Shown here: positions 1 to 6,645 of the stretch, in pieces
How the letters are laid out: each line of letters opens with the position of its first letter
Position numbering within the stretch: the stretch's first letter is position 1
Origin: Gp13-AA77 sp036521995
Lineage (GTDB): Bacteria > Acidobacteriota > Terriglobia > UBA7540
NCBI GenBank assembly: GCA_036521995.1
Contig: DATDGR010000243.1
Location: 1 to 11,597, forward strand
DNA length: 11,597 nt
Reading direction: 5' to 3'
Position numbers and translations under genes: made by a program
Notes under the pieces: generated by a model
Databases searched by the model: none
The model's input: the letters and a program-made list of their open reading frames with translations, nothing else
What the model was told of the DNA's origin: nothing

Positions 1-133
1 GGGGGCCCGCTGTCAACGACCATTTCGCGGTGGAAGGGCCAGCACGGCACTCGGTAGCCAGCGGCGAGAAGGGGAATTCGCGGAGCGATGGGTTCATCGG
101 CAAAGTGAGTTACTGCCGACCCAAAACAACCCC

Positions 134-162
134 TTCCCGGCGGAGCAACTCTGCTGTAAAAT
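134..162 (+). promoter_or_regulatory. Candidate promoter for the ffh operon
   Basis: A TAAAAT hexamer at 157-162 matches the sigma70 -10 consensus at five of six positions. A weak -35 candidate, TTCCCG at 134-139, lies 17 bases upstream. Transcription would start near 169, leaving a leader of roughly 57 nt before the ffh ATG. The -35 is poor, so this rests mostly on the -10 and its position. I see no other gene or RNA in bases 1-225. Confidence 0.3.
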
Positions 163-225
163 TGATAATTGCGCTGAAGTATAGCCACGGCTCGGGCAGC
201 GAAGCGCGCCCCGGGATGTTTGTCC

Positions 226-1578
226 ATGTTTGATGCTCTGCAGGAGAAACTCGAGAAGACGTTCAAGAGCTTGAGGGTGCAGGGAGTGCTCACCGAGCAG
301 TCGGTGGACGAAAGCCTGCGCGAAGTGCGCTTGGCACTGCTCGAAGCCGACGTTAACTATCAGGTTGTAAAGGACTTGCTGGATCGCGTGCGCGTCCGGG
401 CACTCGGCGAAGAGGTCAAGCAAAGCCTGACCTCCTCCCAGGAAGTGGTTCGCATCGTCCGCGACGAGCTGGTTGATCTGCTCGGCGGCAAGGAAGTGGC
501 GCTGACCTTCTCGCGGGAGTACCCGACGGTTTTCCTTATCGTGGGGCTGCAGGGCTCAGGCAAGACCACCACCGCCGGCAAGCTGGCACGCTGGCTGGCG
601 CAGCGGAAGCGCCGGCCGATGCTGGTCTCTACCGACGTTTATCGCCCGGCCGCCCGAGAGCAACTGGCCATCATCGCCAAAGCGATCGAGGTGTCCTGTT
701 TTCCGGGCGAGGGCATCAGTTCTCCACTTGAGCTGGCGCTGGCGGCGCGGAAGGACGCCGCCGACCGCGGCCACGACATTCTGATCGTCGATACGGCCGG
801 CCGCCTGCACATCGACGAGCAGTTGATGCAGGAGGTGGCCGACCTGCGCACCCGCCTGCGCCCCAGCGAGGTGCTGCTGGTGGCGGATGCCATGATCGGG
901 CAGGACGCGGTCCGCAGCGCGCAGGAGTTTCACGAGCGCCTGGGAACGTCCGGAGTGATCCTGACCAAGCTCGATGGTGACGCCCGCGGCGGCGCCGCAC
1001 TCTCCATCCATGCTGTAACCGGGCAGCCCATCAAGTTCGTCGGCGTAGGCGAAAAGTACGATGCCCTGGAGGTCTTCCACCCGGACCGCATTGTCTCACG
1101 CATTCTCGGCATGGGCGACGTGCTGTCGCTGATCGAGAAGGCCGAGCAAAAGCTGGATCGGGATAAGGCGCTGGAGGTCCATCGCAAGCTGCAGACGGAC
1201 TCGTTCAGCCTCGAAGACTTCCGCGACCAGCTTGGCGAGATGAAGAAGATGGGCTCGGTGGAGGAGATGATCGGGATGCTGCCCAAGGTGGGCATTTTCA
1301 AGGACGCCTCCAAGGCCCGGATCGACGAGAAGGAGTTCGTGTACATGGAGGCGATCATCAACTCCATGACGCCCCGCGAGCGCCGCAATCACGAAATTAT
1401 TAACGGCAAGCGTCGGCGCCGGATCGCCAGGGGCAGTGGCACCAGCGTCCAGCAAGTGAATCAGCTTCTGAAGCAATACGTGCAAACCAGCCGGATGATG
1501 AAAACGATGAGCAAGAGCTTCTTTGGGAAGCAACTCAGCAAGCTAAAGCTGCCGGCCGGGGTTGCGAGCGAAAGTTAG
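226..1578 (+). CDS. ffh: Signal recognition particle GTPase Ffh (SRP54)
   Basis: Protein subunit of the signal recognition particle. It binds 4.5S RNA and hydrophobic signal sequences on nascent chains and docks with FtsY at the membrane through paired GTPase domains. The 450-residue product is full length (E. coli Ffh is 453). The N domain covers about 1-90. The G domain follows, with P-loop GLQGSGKTT at 107-115, DTAGR at 189-193 and TKLDGDARGG at 247-256. The methionine-rich M domain runs from about 300 and carries the RNA-binding region NSMTPRERR and GSGTSVQQVNQLL near the end. An in-frame TTG at 220 would add only two residues; I prefer the ATG at 226 because MFDALQEKL is the usual N terminus. 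No strong Shine-Dalgarno is visible. It is the first gene of a seven-gene + strand block; the rpsP start lies 76 nt after its stop. Confidence 0.97.
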   Translation: MFDALQEKLEKTFKSLRVQGVLTEQSVDESLREVRLALLEADVNYQVVKDLLDRVRVRALGEEVKQSLTSSQEVVRIVRDELVDLLGGKEVALTFSREYPTVFLIVGLQGSGKTTTAGKLARWLAQRKRRPMLVSTDVYRPAAREQLAIIAKAIEVSCFPGEGISSPLELALAARKDAADRGHDILIVDTAGRLHIDEQLMQEVADLRTRLRPSEVLLVADAMIGQDAVRSAQEFHERLGTSGVILTKLDGDARGGAALSIHAVTGQPIKFVGVGEKYDALEVFHPDRIVSRILGMGDVLSLIEKAEQKLDRDKALEVHRKLQTDSFSLEDFRDQLGEMKKMGSVEEMIGMLPKVGIFKDASKARIDEKEFVYMEAIINSMTPRERRNHEIINGKRRRRIARGSGTSVQQVNQLLKQYVQTSRMMKTMSKSFFGKQLSKLKLPAGVASES

Positions 1579-1654
1579 GTCTGATCGGGGTGGTGAAGGG
1601 AAAAGTCGATCAAAATTCTTGTCAGGCTTTCGAGTCTGGCGCGAGGGAGGTTGC

Positions 1655-1918
1655 TTGCTAAGAATACGGCTGGCCCGAACCGGGGCCAAGAAGAAACCCA
1701 GCTACAGAGTCGTGGTGATTGACCGCGAGCGGGCCCGCGACGGGCGCTTTGTGGAGATCCTCGGCCACTATAATCCGCGGGACAATCCTCCGGCGCTTGT
1801 TTTGAACCGGGAACGCGCCTCCTATTGGATCGGGCGCGGAGCCCAGCCTTCGGAGACGGTTGCAAGCTTACTGAAGAAAGCTCCCGAGGCGAAAGTGGAA
1901 GCGGGAACGGCGGCTTAA
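1655..1918 (+). CDS. rpsP: 30S ribosomal protein S16
   Basis: Small basic protein of the 30S subunit that binds 16S rRNA during early assembly. The frame is open from 1562, but family homology begins at LRIRLARTGAKKKPSYRVVV, encoded from a TTG at 1655. A strong GGGAGG at 1645-1650 sits four bases upstream, which supports TTG as the true start and gives 87 residues, normal for S16. Conserved features include the ARDGRFVEILGHYNP stretch and the YWIGRGAQPSETV segment. The C-terminal tail after SLLKKA is short and variable, as is usual. A TTG start on a ribosomal protein gene is uncommon and may temper its translation. It sits between ffh and khpA in the same orientation, as in many bacterial ffh-rpsP operons. 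Confidence 0.95.
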   Translation: MLRIRLARTGAKKKPSYRVVVIDRERARDGRFVEILGHYNPRDNPPALVLNRERASYWIGRGAQPSETVASLLKKAPEAKVEAGTAA

Positions 1919-1961
1919 TCGTGGAGAGGAGCAAGAGGGGGTCCTTGAATCCCGCTGAGTC

Positions 1962-1982
1962 GCACCGGCTGGTGCAGCCGGT
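1962..1982 (+). promoter_or_regulatory. Two mutually exclusive hairpins in the rpsP-khpA gap
   Basis: The 93-nt gap between rpsP and khpA holds a perfect 7-bp inverted repeat, accggct at 1964-1970 and agccggt at 1976-1982, with a 5-nt loop. An alternative perfect 5-bp stem, gcacc at 1962-1966 with ggtgc at 1971-1975, uses the loop of the first, so both cannot form together. No T-run follows, so this is not an intrinsic terminator. It may affect mRNA stability or khpA translation; that role is inference. Confidence 0.4.
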
Positions 1983-2011
1983 TCCGGGCGGCTCGGCTTG
2001 GGAGGGCCAAA

Positions 2012-2242
2012 ATGAAGGAGCTGGTCGAAGCCATTGCAAAGGCTCTTGTTGATAAACCTGACGAAGTCAGGGTCCAGACGGTTGAAGGTGAGCAGGTGAC
2101 GGTTCTTGAGCTTCGCGTGGATCCTTCTGACGTAGGGAAGGTGATTGGAAAACAGGGGCGCACGGCCCGTTCCATCCGCACCATCCTGGGAGCGGCGGGC
2201 ATGAAGCTGAAGAAGCGCTTCACTCTTGAGATCCTCGAATAG
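2012..2242 (+). CDS. khpA: KH-domain RNA-binding protein KhpA
   Basis: Single KH-domain protein of the YlqC/KhpA family. In other bacteria it binds RNA, usually with KhpB/Jag, and affects cell division and small-RNA biology. The product is 76 residues, typical for the family. The KH signature VGKVIGKQGRTARSIRTIL occupies 41-59, with the GxxG loop as GKQG at 46-49, followed by the last strand KKRFTLEIL. The ATG at 2012 has GGAGGG at 2001-2006, five bases upstream, so the start is secure. It lies between rpsP and rimM, which is the classic location of this gene. There is no second domain. Identity is near certain from motif, size and context; its target RNAs cannot be inferred here. Confidence 0.92.
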   Translation: MKELVEAIAKALVDKPDEVRVQTVEGEQVTVLELRVDPSDVGKVIGKQGRTARSIRTILGAAGMKLKKRFTLEILE

Positions 2243-2310
2243 GAACCTCTCTCCGCGTCTGGCCTGGGCTTGACACGGGTTGGGGCCGGCCCGAAAACTG
2301 GAGGACGGCC

Positions 2311-2892
2311 TTGGACGAACAGACGGGCCACGAAGCCTGGGTGGCGGTTGCGCGCATCCGTCGGCCTCGGGGAAGAAAGGGTGAGGTGGTGGCCGAGGCC
2401 CTCACTGACTTTCCCGAGCGTTTCGCCACACTCCAGCGCGGCTTTATCGAGAGCGCCGGTTCAGATCCCGAGCCGGTGGAGATCGCCGAAGCATGGTGGC
2501 ACCAGGAACAACTGATCCTGCGCTTCGCCGGTGTGGACTCGATCAGTCAGGCCGAAGAACTGCGAGACCGGCTGCTGCTGGTTCCTCGAGGCGAGCGGCT
2601 GACCTTGAGCGATCATCGCTACTACGTCACCGATCTCATCGGCTGTGAGGTCCTAAGCCGCGACGGCGGCCAGGCCATCGGGAAAGTCACCGGAGTTGAG
2701 AGGACGGGTGGAGTGGATCTCCTCCAGGTGGAGCGGACCGGCCCTAAGGGCGATCCGTCTCGAACGCTTCTGATTCCGTTCGCGCAAGAGATTTGTCCCG
2801 AGATCGATGTGCGCTCTCTGCGGATTGTGATCGACCCGCCGCAGGGCCTGCTCGAGCTGAACGACGAGAGCCCGAGGAGCTTTGAGGCGTGA
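2311..2892 (+). CDS. rimM: 16S rRNA processing protein RimM
   Basis: Maturation factor that binds the 30S head near S19 and assists 16S processing. The product has 193 residues. The N-terminal RimM domain spans about 9-95 (VAVARIRRPRGRKGEVVAEAL, then FPERF). A C-terminal PRC-barrel domain runs from about 104 to 180, starting at YYVTDLIGCEV and continuing with GGVDLLQVE, LLIPFAQEICPEIDV and RIVIDPPQGLLEL, which are family hallmarks. The start is a TTG at 2311 with GGAGGA at 2300-2305, five bases upstream. Its stop overlaps the trmD GTG start in a GTGA arrangement, which suggests translational coupling. RimM and TrmD are adjacent in most bacteria, and the pairing here is standard. The 68-nt gap before it contains nothing convincing. 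Confidence 0.95.
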   Translation: MDEQTGHEAWVAVARIRRPRGRKGEVVAEALTDFPERFATLQRGFIESAGSDPEPVEIAEAWWHQEQLILRFAGVDSISQAEELRDRLLLVPRGERLTLSDHRYYVTDLIGCEVLSRDGGQAIGKVTGVERTGGVDLLQVERTGPKGDPSRTLLIPFAQEICPEIDVRSLRIVIDPPQGLLELNDESPRSFEA

Positions 2893-3719
2893 CCTTTGAC
2901 GTTATCACGATCTTCCCGGGCTTCTTTTCGAGTATATTCGAGCACGGCCTGCTGAAGCGTGCGCTGGCCGGCGGCCAGGTTTGCATTCGGATTCACGATC
3001 TGCGCGACTTCACCGGCGACCGGCATCGGACGGTGGACGACCGGCCCTTCGGTGGCGGACCGGGCATGGTCTTGAAGCCGGAACCGCTGTTTCGGGCCGT
3101 CGAAGCGCTGCAACGGGACGGGGGACCTGAGAGGCCGCTCCCGCGCTTCCCGGTGATCCTGCTCTCGCCGCAAGGGAGTCTTTTCAGGCAGCAAGTCGCC
3201 GAAGAACTGGCGCAAGAGCCTCTGGTGGTGCTGATTTGCGGCCGCTACGAGGGGGTGGATGAGCGGGTTGCGACTGGGCTCGCCACCGATGAGATCTCGA
3301 TCGGTGATTACGTGCTGGCGGGCGGTGAACTGGCGGCCGCCGTGGTGATGGAGTCAGTCGCGCGCCTGCTGCCGGGAGTGCTCGGCAACGAGGAATCACC
3401 GAAACAAGACTCTTTTTCCGCGGGCGCGGAGCAGGTGAGCGATCTTTCGGCTGAGCGCCACCCCGGTCAACGGGGCCAACCGGGATTATTGGACTGTCCG
3501 CACTACACGCGCCCACCGGAATTTCGCGGTCTGCGGGTGCCGGAGATACTGCTTTCCGGCGATCACGAGCAGATTCGCCGCTGGCGGCGGAGGGAGGCAC
3601 TGGCCAGGACCTGGTGCCGGCGCCCGGAGTTGTTGGACAAGGCGGCGCTTGACGCCGAAGATCTCGTGCTGCTGGAAGAGATCAAGAGGGATCCTGCGCT
3701 CGCGAGCCGCGAAGGCTAG
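2889..3719 (+). CDS. trmD: tRNA (guanine37-N1)-methyltransferase TrmD
   Basis: SPOUT-family enzyme that uses S-adenosylmethionine to make m1G37 in tRNAs reading CNN codons, preventing +1 frameshifts. It acts as a dimer with a trefoil knot. Visible motifs are FDVITIFPGFF at 3-13, RPFGGGPGM at 52-60, ICGRYEGVDERV at 116-127 and the knot segment EISIGDYVLAGGELA at 135-149. Arg159 and Asp174 correspond to the catalytic Arg154 and Asp169 of E. coli. The C-terminal tRNA-binding domain starts at GLLDCPHYTRP (199-209) and includes LLSGDHEQIRRWR. Its 276 residues exceed the usual 230-260 because about 20 extra residues (178-198) sit between DSF and GLLDCPHYTRP in the interdomain linker. The GTG start overlaps the rimM stop; GAGGAG at 2874-2879 is the ribosome-binding site. 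Confidence 0.96.
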   Translation: MTFDVITIFPGFFSSIFEHGLLKRALAGGQVCIRIHDLRDFTGDRHRTVDDRPFGGGPGMVLKPEPLFRAVEALQRDGGPERPLPRFPVILLSPQGSLFRQQVAEELAQEPLVVLICGRYEGVDERVATGLATDEISIGDYVLAGGELAAAVVMESVARLLPGVLGNEESPKQDSFSAGAEQVSDLSAERHPGQRGQPGLLDCPHYTRPPEFRGLRVPEILLSGDHEQIRRWRRREALARTWCRRPELLDKAALDAEDLVLLEEIKRDPALASREG

Positions 3720-3790
3720 CCGAAGAGTGATAGTGGCTGGCGATCGGCCGCGCCGAGGCGTTGGTATTTTTGTTCTTGAGGAGTGCGAAT

Positions 3791-4156
3791 ATGACGGCAT
3801 TAGAGAAGATCGAGCAGGAGCAGATGCGGAGCGATCGTCCGAAGTTCCGGTCCGGCGACACGGTGCGCGTGCATGTGAAGATCAAGGAAGGCGACAAGGA
3901 ACGGATTCAGGTGTTCGAGGGCGTCGTGCTGGGCCAGCGGCGCGCCCAAAACCACTCCACCTTCACGGTTCGCAAGGTCTCATTTGGTCAGGGCGTAGAG
4001 CGCATCTTCCCTCTGCATTCGCCGGTGATTGAGAAGATCGAGGTGATGCGATCCGGCCGGGTTCGGCGCGCCAAGCTCTACTACCTCCGCAAACTCAAGG
4101 GTAAGGCAGCACGTCTGCGCGAGGTGCGGACGGAGCAGGGAGCCGCGGCATCCTAG
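3791..4156 (+). CDS. rplS: 50S ribosomal protein L19
   Basis: L19 lies at the 30S-50S interface and contributes to an intersubunit bridge. The product has 121 residues (typical is about 115) and shows the family core: FRSGDTVRVHVKIKEGDKER, QVFEGVVLGQR, TFTVRKVSFGQGVERIFPLHSP and KIEVMRSGRVRRAKLYYLR. The reading frame is open from 3761, but the ATG at 3791 has GAGGAG at 3778-3783 seven bases upstream and matches the family N terminus, so I use it. The last 20 residues are basic and then alanine-rich. It follows trmD by 71 nt, as in most bacteria. I could not find a convincing terminator in that gap, so readthrough from trmD is likely. Confidence 0.96.
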   Translation: MTALEKIEQEQMRSDRPKFRSGDTVRVHVKIKEGDKERIQVFEGVVLGQRRAQNHSTFTVRKVSFGQGVERIFPLHSPVIEKIEVMRSGRVRRAKLYYLRKLKGKAARLREVRTEQGAAAS

Positions 4157-4328
4157 GATTTAGGCTCACTGTGGCTCAATAGACAAAAGAGAAGACATCC
4201 ACCGCAGGTTCGCGCAGCACGCCGAGCCCGTTTTTCTTCTGTGTTGGCGCTGCGATCCGTGGTGAGTCGTTTCTTGGCGTTGATCCCGCTTGCAGCCGGC
4301 AGTTGTTTTGGGCGAGACTAGCGCTGGT

Positions 4329-5036
4329 ATGGCCGCCTCGGAAAGTAGCTCCCTCCAAGCTAGCCGGCGTTTTCGCTGCACCTGGCGCTTCGAGAGGGCT
4401 CTCAAGTCGCAGGGCTACGAGGTGGTGGCAGGCTGCGACGAGGCGGGCCGCGGCGCTCTGCTGGGCCCTGTGTACGCGGCCGCCGTCATTCTGGATTGCG
4501 CTCATCCCATTCGCGGGCTTGATGATTCCAAGAAGCTCACGCCCGGCGAACGCGAAGAATTTGCGGTGGCCATTCGCGCCCGGGCCCGCGCCTTCGCTGT
4601 GATCGCGATCTCCGCGGCCGACGTCGACGCGCTCAATGTTTACCAGGCCTCCCGCCGCGCCATGATCCAGGCGCTCCGGGCGCTCAAGCCCACGCCCCAC
4701 TTCGTTCTCACCGACGCCATGCGCCTCGCAGGCTGGGGCGATCCCGTGGAGTTTTCCACCCCTTATCGGGCCATCGTTCATGGAGACGCTCGATCGGTCT
4801 CCATCGCCGCGGCCTCGATCCTCGCCAAGACCGCCAGGGATGCGCATCTGGTCGAGCTCGATCGGCTCTACCCGCAATATCAATTGGCCCGCAACAAGGG
4901 CTATGGCACGCCCGAGCATCTCCAGGGTCTCGCTCAGCACGGACCCTGCCCGGAGCACCGCCGGACGTTTGAGCCTGTCAAAGGTCACTTCTTGCCCTTG
5001 TTTCCCGGTTCGATGGACTCATTCGTGGTGGCGTAA
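4329..5036 (+). CDS. rnhB: Ribonuclease HII
   Basis: Cleaves RNA in RNA-DNA hybrids and nicks 5' of single ribonucleotides in DNA, starting ribonucleotide excision repair. With the ATG at 4329 the protein has 235 residues. Active-site acidic residues are visible: Asp37 and Glu38 in CDEAGRGALLGPV, Asp129 in LTDAM, and Asp171 after SIAAASILAKTAR. DDSKKL (65-70), HGDARS (151-156) and NKGYGTPEH (189-197) are further family motifs. The start is uncertain: in-frame TTG codons exist at 4290 and 4308, no candidate has a good Shine-Dalgarno, and the first 25 or so residues lie before the conserved core. It is 172 nt after rplS, and rplS-rnhB is a common neighbour pair. It ends the + strand translation block; the palindromic element begins nine bases after its stop. 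Confidence 0.93.
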   Translation: MAASESSSLQASRRFRCTWRFERALKSQGYEVVAGCDEAGRGALLGPVYAAAVILDCAHPIRGLDDSKKLTPGEREEFAVAIRARARAFAVIAISAADVDALNVYQASRRAMIQALRALKPTPHFVLTDAMRLAGWGDPVEFSTPYRAIVHGDARSVSIAAASILAKTARDAHLVELDRLYPQYQLARNKGYGTPEHLQGLAQHGPCPEHRRTFEPVKGHFLPLFPGSMDSFVVA

Positions 5037-5044
5037 CAATGACC

Positions 5045-5169
5045 GGACGCTGAAAAGAGGTGGTTTGGGTGTCATCCTGAGCGAAGCGAAGGATCTGCTT
5101 CCTTGTTCTTGAAAGCAGAAGCAGATGCTCGCTTTGCTCAGCATGACAGCGTGGCATTCTTCAGCGTCC
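5045..5169. repeat. Palindromic MITE-like intergenic element
   Basis: The ends are a perfect 10-bp inverted repeat, ggacgctgaa at 5045-5054 and ttcagcgtcc at 5160-5169. Inside is a long imperfect stem: arm 5070-5101 (starts tgtcatcctgagcgaagcga, ends tctgcttc) pairs with 5118-5148 (starts gaagcagatgctcgctttgc, ends cagcatgaca) around a 16-nt loop, with only a few mismatches and a bulge. No ORF lies within it. I recall sequences of the gtcatcctgagcgaagcgaa type as abundant dispersed intergenic repeats in Acidobacteriota and some other phyla; that is unverified memory. The element fills most of the rnhB-pyrC gap. Its transcript would fold strongly and could insulate the two genes. No clear target-site duplication is seen. 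Confidence 0.7.
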
Positions 5170-5178
5170 TGCTAAACT
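5170..5178 (+). promoter_or_regulatory. Candidate extended -10 promoter for pyrC
   Basis: TGCTAAACT is an extended -10 motif (TGN followed by a four-of-six match to TATAAT) starting one base after the palindromic element ends. No good -35 is visible; the -35 position would fall inside the element's right arm. Transcription would begin about 36 nt before the pyrC ATG. The call rests on motif and position only. Confidence 0.3.
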
Positions 5179-5220
5179 AAGACCGCTTCCTTCTTGCGGC
5201 TGACCGGAGCTCGCCAACCC

Positions 5221-6507
5221 ATGTCTTTACTCCTCGTCAAAGGCGGTCGTCTCATCTCGCCGGCGGACGGGCTCGACGGGCGCCTCGATGTGCTGGTGGA
5301 GAACGGAGTGATCCGTCAGATCGCACCCGACCTCGCGCTGCGCGCTGACGAGGTTATCGAGGCTCGCGGACGGGTGGTGGCGCCGGGTTTCATCGATCTT
5401 CACGTTCACTTGCGCGAGCCGGGCGGAGAAGTTTCCGAAACCCTGGAAACGGGCCTTTCCGCGGCCGTGGCCGGCGGCTTCACGGCCGTCTGTCCCATGC
5501 CCAACACCTCGCCGGTGAACGACCGGGCGGAATCGACCCGCGCCCTCATCGAGCGCGCCCATCAACTGCGTCTGGCTCGAGTTTTCCCGATTGCCGCCGT
5601 TTCGGAGCGCAGCGAGGGCGAAAGGCTGACGGACTTTGCCGCCATCGTGTCGGCGGGCGCGGCCGCCTTTTCGGACGACGGCCGTCCGGTCAGGACAGCC
5701 GCCCTCATGCGGAGGGCGATGGAGGAGGCGCGCCGGCTGGGCGTGCCGGTGATCGACCATTGCGAGGACCCGAGTCTCAGCTCCGGCGGGGTCATGAATG
5801 AGGGTCCGGTGGCGGAAAAGCTTGGAGTCCGAGGCGCGCCGTGCATCTCGGAGGAAGTGTGCCTGGCGCGCGATCTTGTCCTGGCCGAGGCCACCGGGGC
5901 GCACCTGCACGTGGCCCACCTCTCCACGGCGGGCTCCGTCGAATTGGTCCGCGCGGCCCGCCGGCGGGGCGTTCGCGTAACGGCGGAGGCCACGCCACAC
6001 CACTTTGTGCTGACGGACGAGGCGGTGCTCGAACACGGCACCGCCGCCAAGATGAATCCGCCCTTGCGCAGCGCGCGCGACCGCGATGCCGTGCTCCACG
6101 GACTTGCGGACGGCACCCTCGACGCCATCGCCACAGATCACGCGCCGCACGGGCCCGCGCTCAAGGCCAAGCCGCTTCCCGAGGCCCCCTTCGGGGTGAT
6201 CGGGCTCGAAACGGCTCTGGGCCTGGCGCTCACTCATCTGGTTCACTCCGGCCTAATCTCGCTCGCACAACTGGTCAGCTTGTTGTCTGCGAACCCGGCA
6301 CATATCATCGGTCGTCCGCTCGGTCGCCTGGCAGCAGGCGCCGCCGCTGATCTCACCATCCTTGATCTTGATCTCGAGTGGACCTACCGTGTAAGCCGAA
6401 GCCGCTCCAGGAGCCGGAACTCCCCTTTCGACGCCTGTAAGCTCAAGGGCGCGGTGGATGCCACCATTGTGGCCGGCAAAGTGGTTTATCGCCGGGGCGA
6501 CGCCTGA
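5221..6507 (+). CDS. pyrC: Dihydroorotase (class I)
   Basis: Zinc metalloenzyme that cyclises N-carbamoyl-aspartate to dihydroorotate, step 3 of UMP synthesis, in the cytoplasm. The 428-residue length and motif set match the class I (B. subtilis-like) branch. Metal ligands and substrate residues visible are H61 and H63 in DLHVHLREPGG, D152/D153 in FSDDGRP, H180 in DHCED, H233 in VAHLST, and D306 in ATDHAPH, plus CPMPNTSPV (91-99) and KMNPPLRS (277-284). The C terminus returns to the amidohydrolase beta-sandwich, with ADLTILDLD and NSPFDACKLKG. Just before the latter, residues 392-399 are four Ser-Arg pairs using varied codons. I chose the ATG at 5221 (GGAG at 5206-5209) over an in-frame TTG at 5194 because homology starts at LLLVKGGRLI. 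No pyrB is adjacent, unlike the common pyrBC pairing. Confidence 0.95.
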   Translation: MSLLLVKGGRLISPADGLDGRLDVLVENGVIRQIAPDLALRADEVIEARGRVVAPGFIDLHVHLREPGGEVSETLETGLSAAVAGGFTAVCPMPNTSPVNDRAESTRALIERAHQLRLARVFPIAAVSERSEGERLTDFAAIVSAGAAAFSDDGRPVRTAALMRRAMEEARRLGVPVIDHCEDPSLSSGGVMNEGPVAEKLGVRGAPCISEEVCLARDLVLAEATGAHLHVAHLSTAGSVELVRAARRRGVRVTAEATPHHFVLTDEAVLEHGTAAKMNPPLRSARDRDAVLHGLADGTLDAIATDHAPHGPALKAKPLPEAPFGVIGLETALGLALTHLVHSGLISLAQLVSLLSANPAHIIGRPLGRLAAGAAADLTILDLDLEWTYRVSRSRSRSRNSPFDACKLKGAVDATIVAGKVVYRRGDA

Positions 6508-6563
6508 GCAGCGGCAGACCCTCGATCGTACCTGGTGAGAAGAGCGCTGCCCGCCTCATCCGC

Positions 6564-6592
6564 TTGACATCGCAACCGCCTTGACGTATCCT
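6564..6592 (+). promoter_or_regulatory. Sigma70-like promoter, no recognised gene downstream
   Basis: A perfect TTGACA at 6564-6569 is followed by a 17-base spacer and TATCCT at 6587-6592, which matches four of six -10 positions including the first three. Transcription would begin near 6599. The only ORF downstream is the doubtful one starting at 6646, so this may instead drive a non-coding transcript that runs toward the 3' end of pyrE. It is the best promoter match in the window. Confidence 0.45.
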
Positions 6593-6645
6593 CATGCGTT
6601 ACTAACTCTGTGGTTTTTGACGAAATTGGCTGAGGGTATCGGGGT

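Noticed and set aside
1..120. SRP RNA or other structured RNA upstream of ffh
   Set aside because: The conserved SRP loop sequence and terminal pairing are absent; I see no other RNA family signature.
2270..2298. TTGACA at 2270-2275 as an internal promoter before rimM
   Set aside because: The hexamer 17 bases downstream is gaaaac, a poor -10, and the gap lies inside a continuous operon.
3720..3790. Possible terminator between trmD and rplS ending in tattttt
   Set aside because: The GC-rich segment before the T-run does not form a stem with a workable loop.
4176..4988. 270-residue open frame on the - strand across rnhB
   Set aside because: It lies antisense to RNase HII with all motifs intact on the + strand; the translation has no recognisable domain and reflects GC-rich codon bias.
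5227..6246. 339-residue open frame on the - strand across pyrC
   Set aside because: Fully antisense to a dihydroorotase with complete active site; His/Arg/Gly-rich translation typical of a shadow frame.
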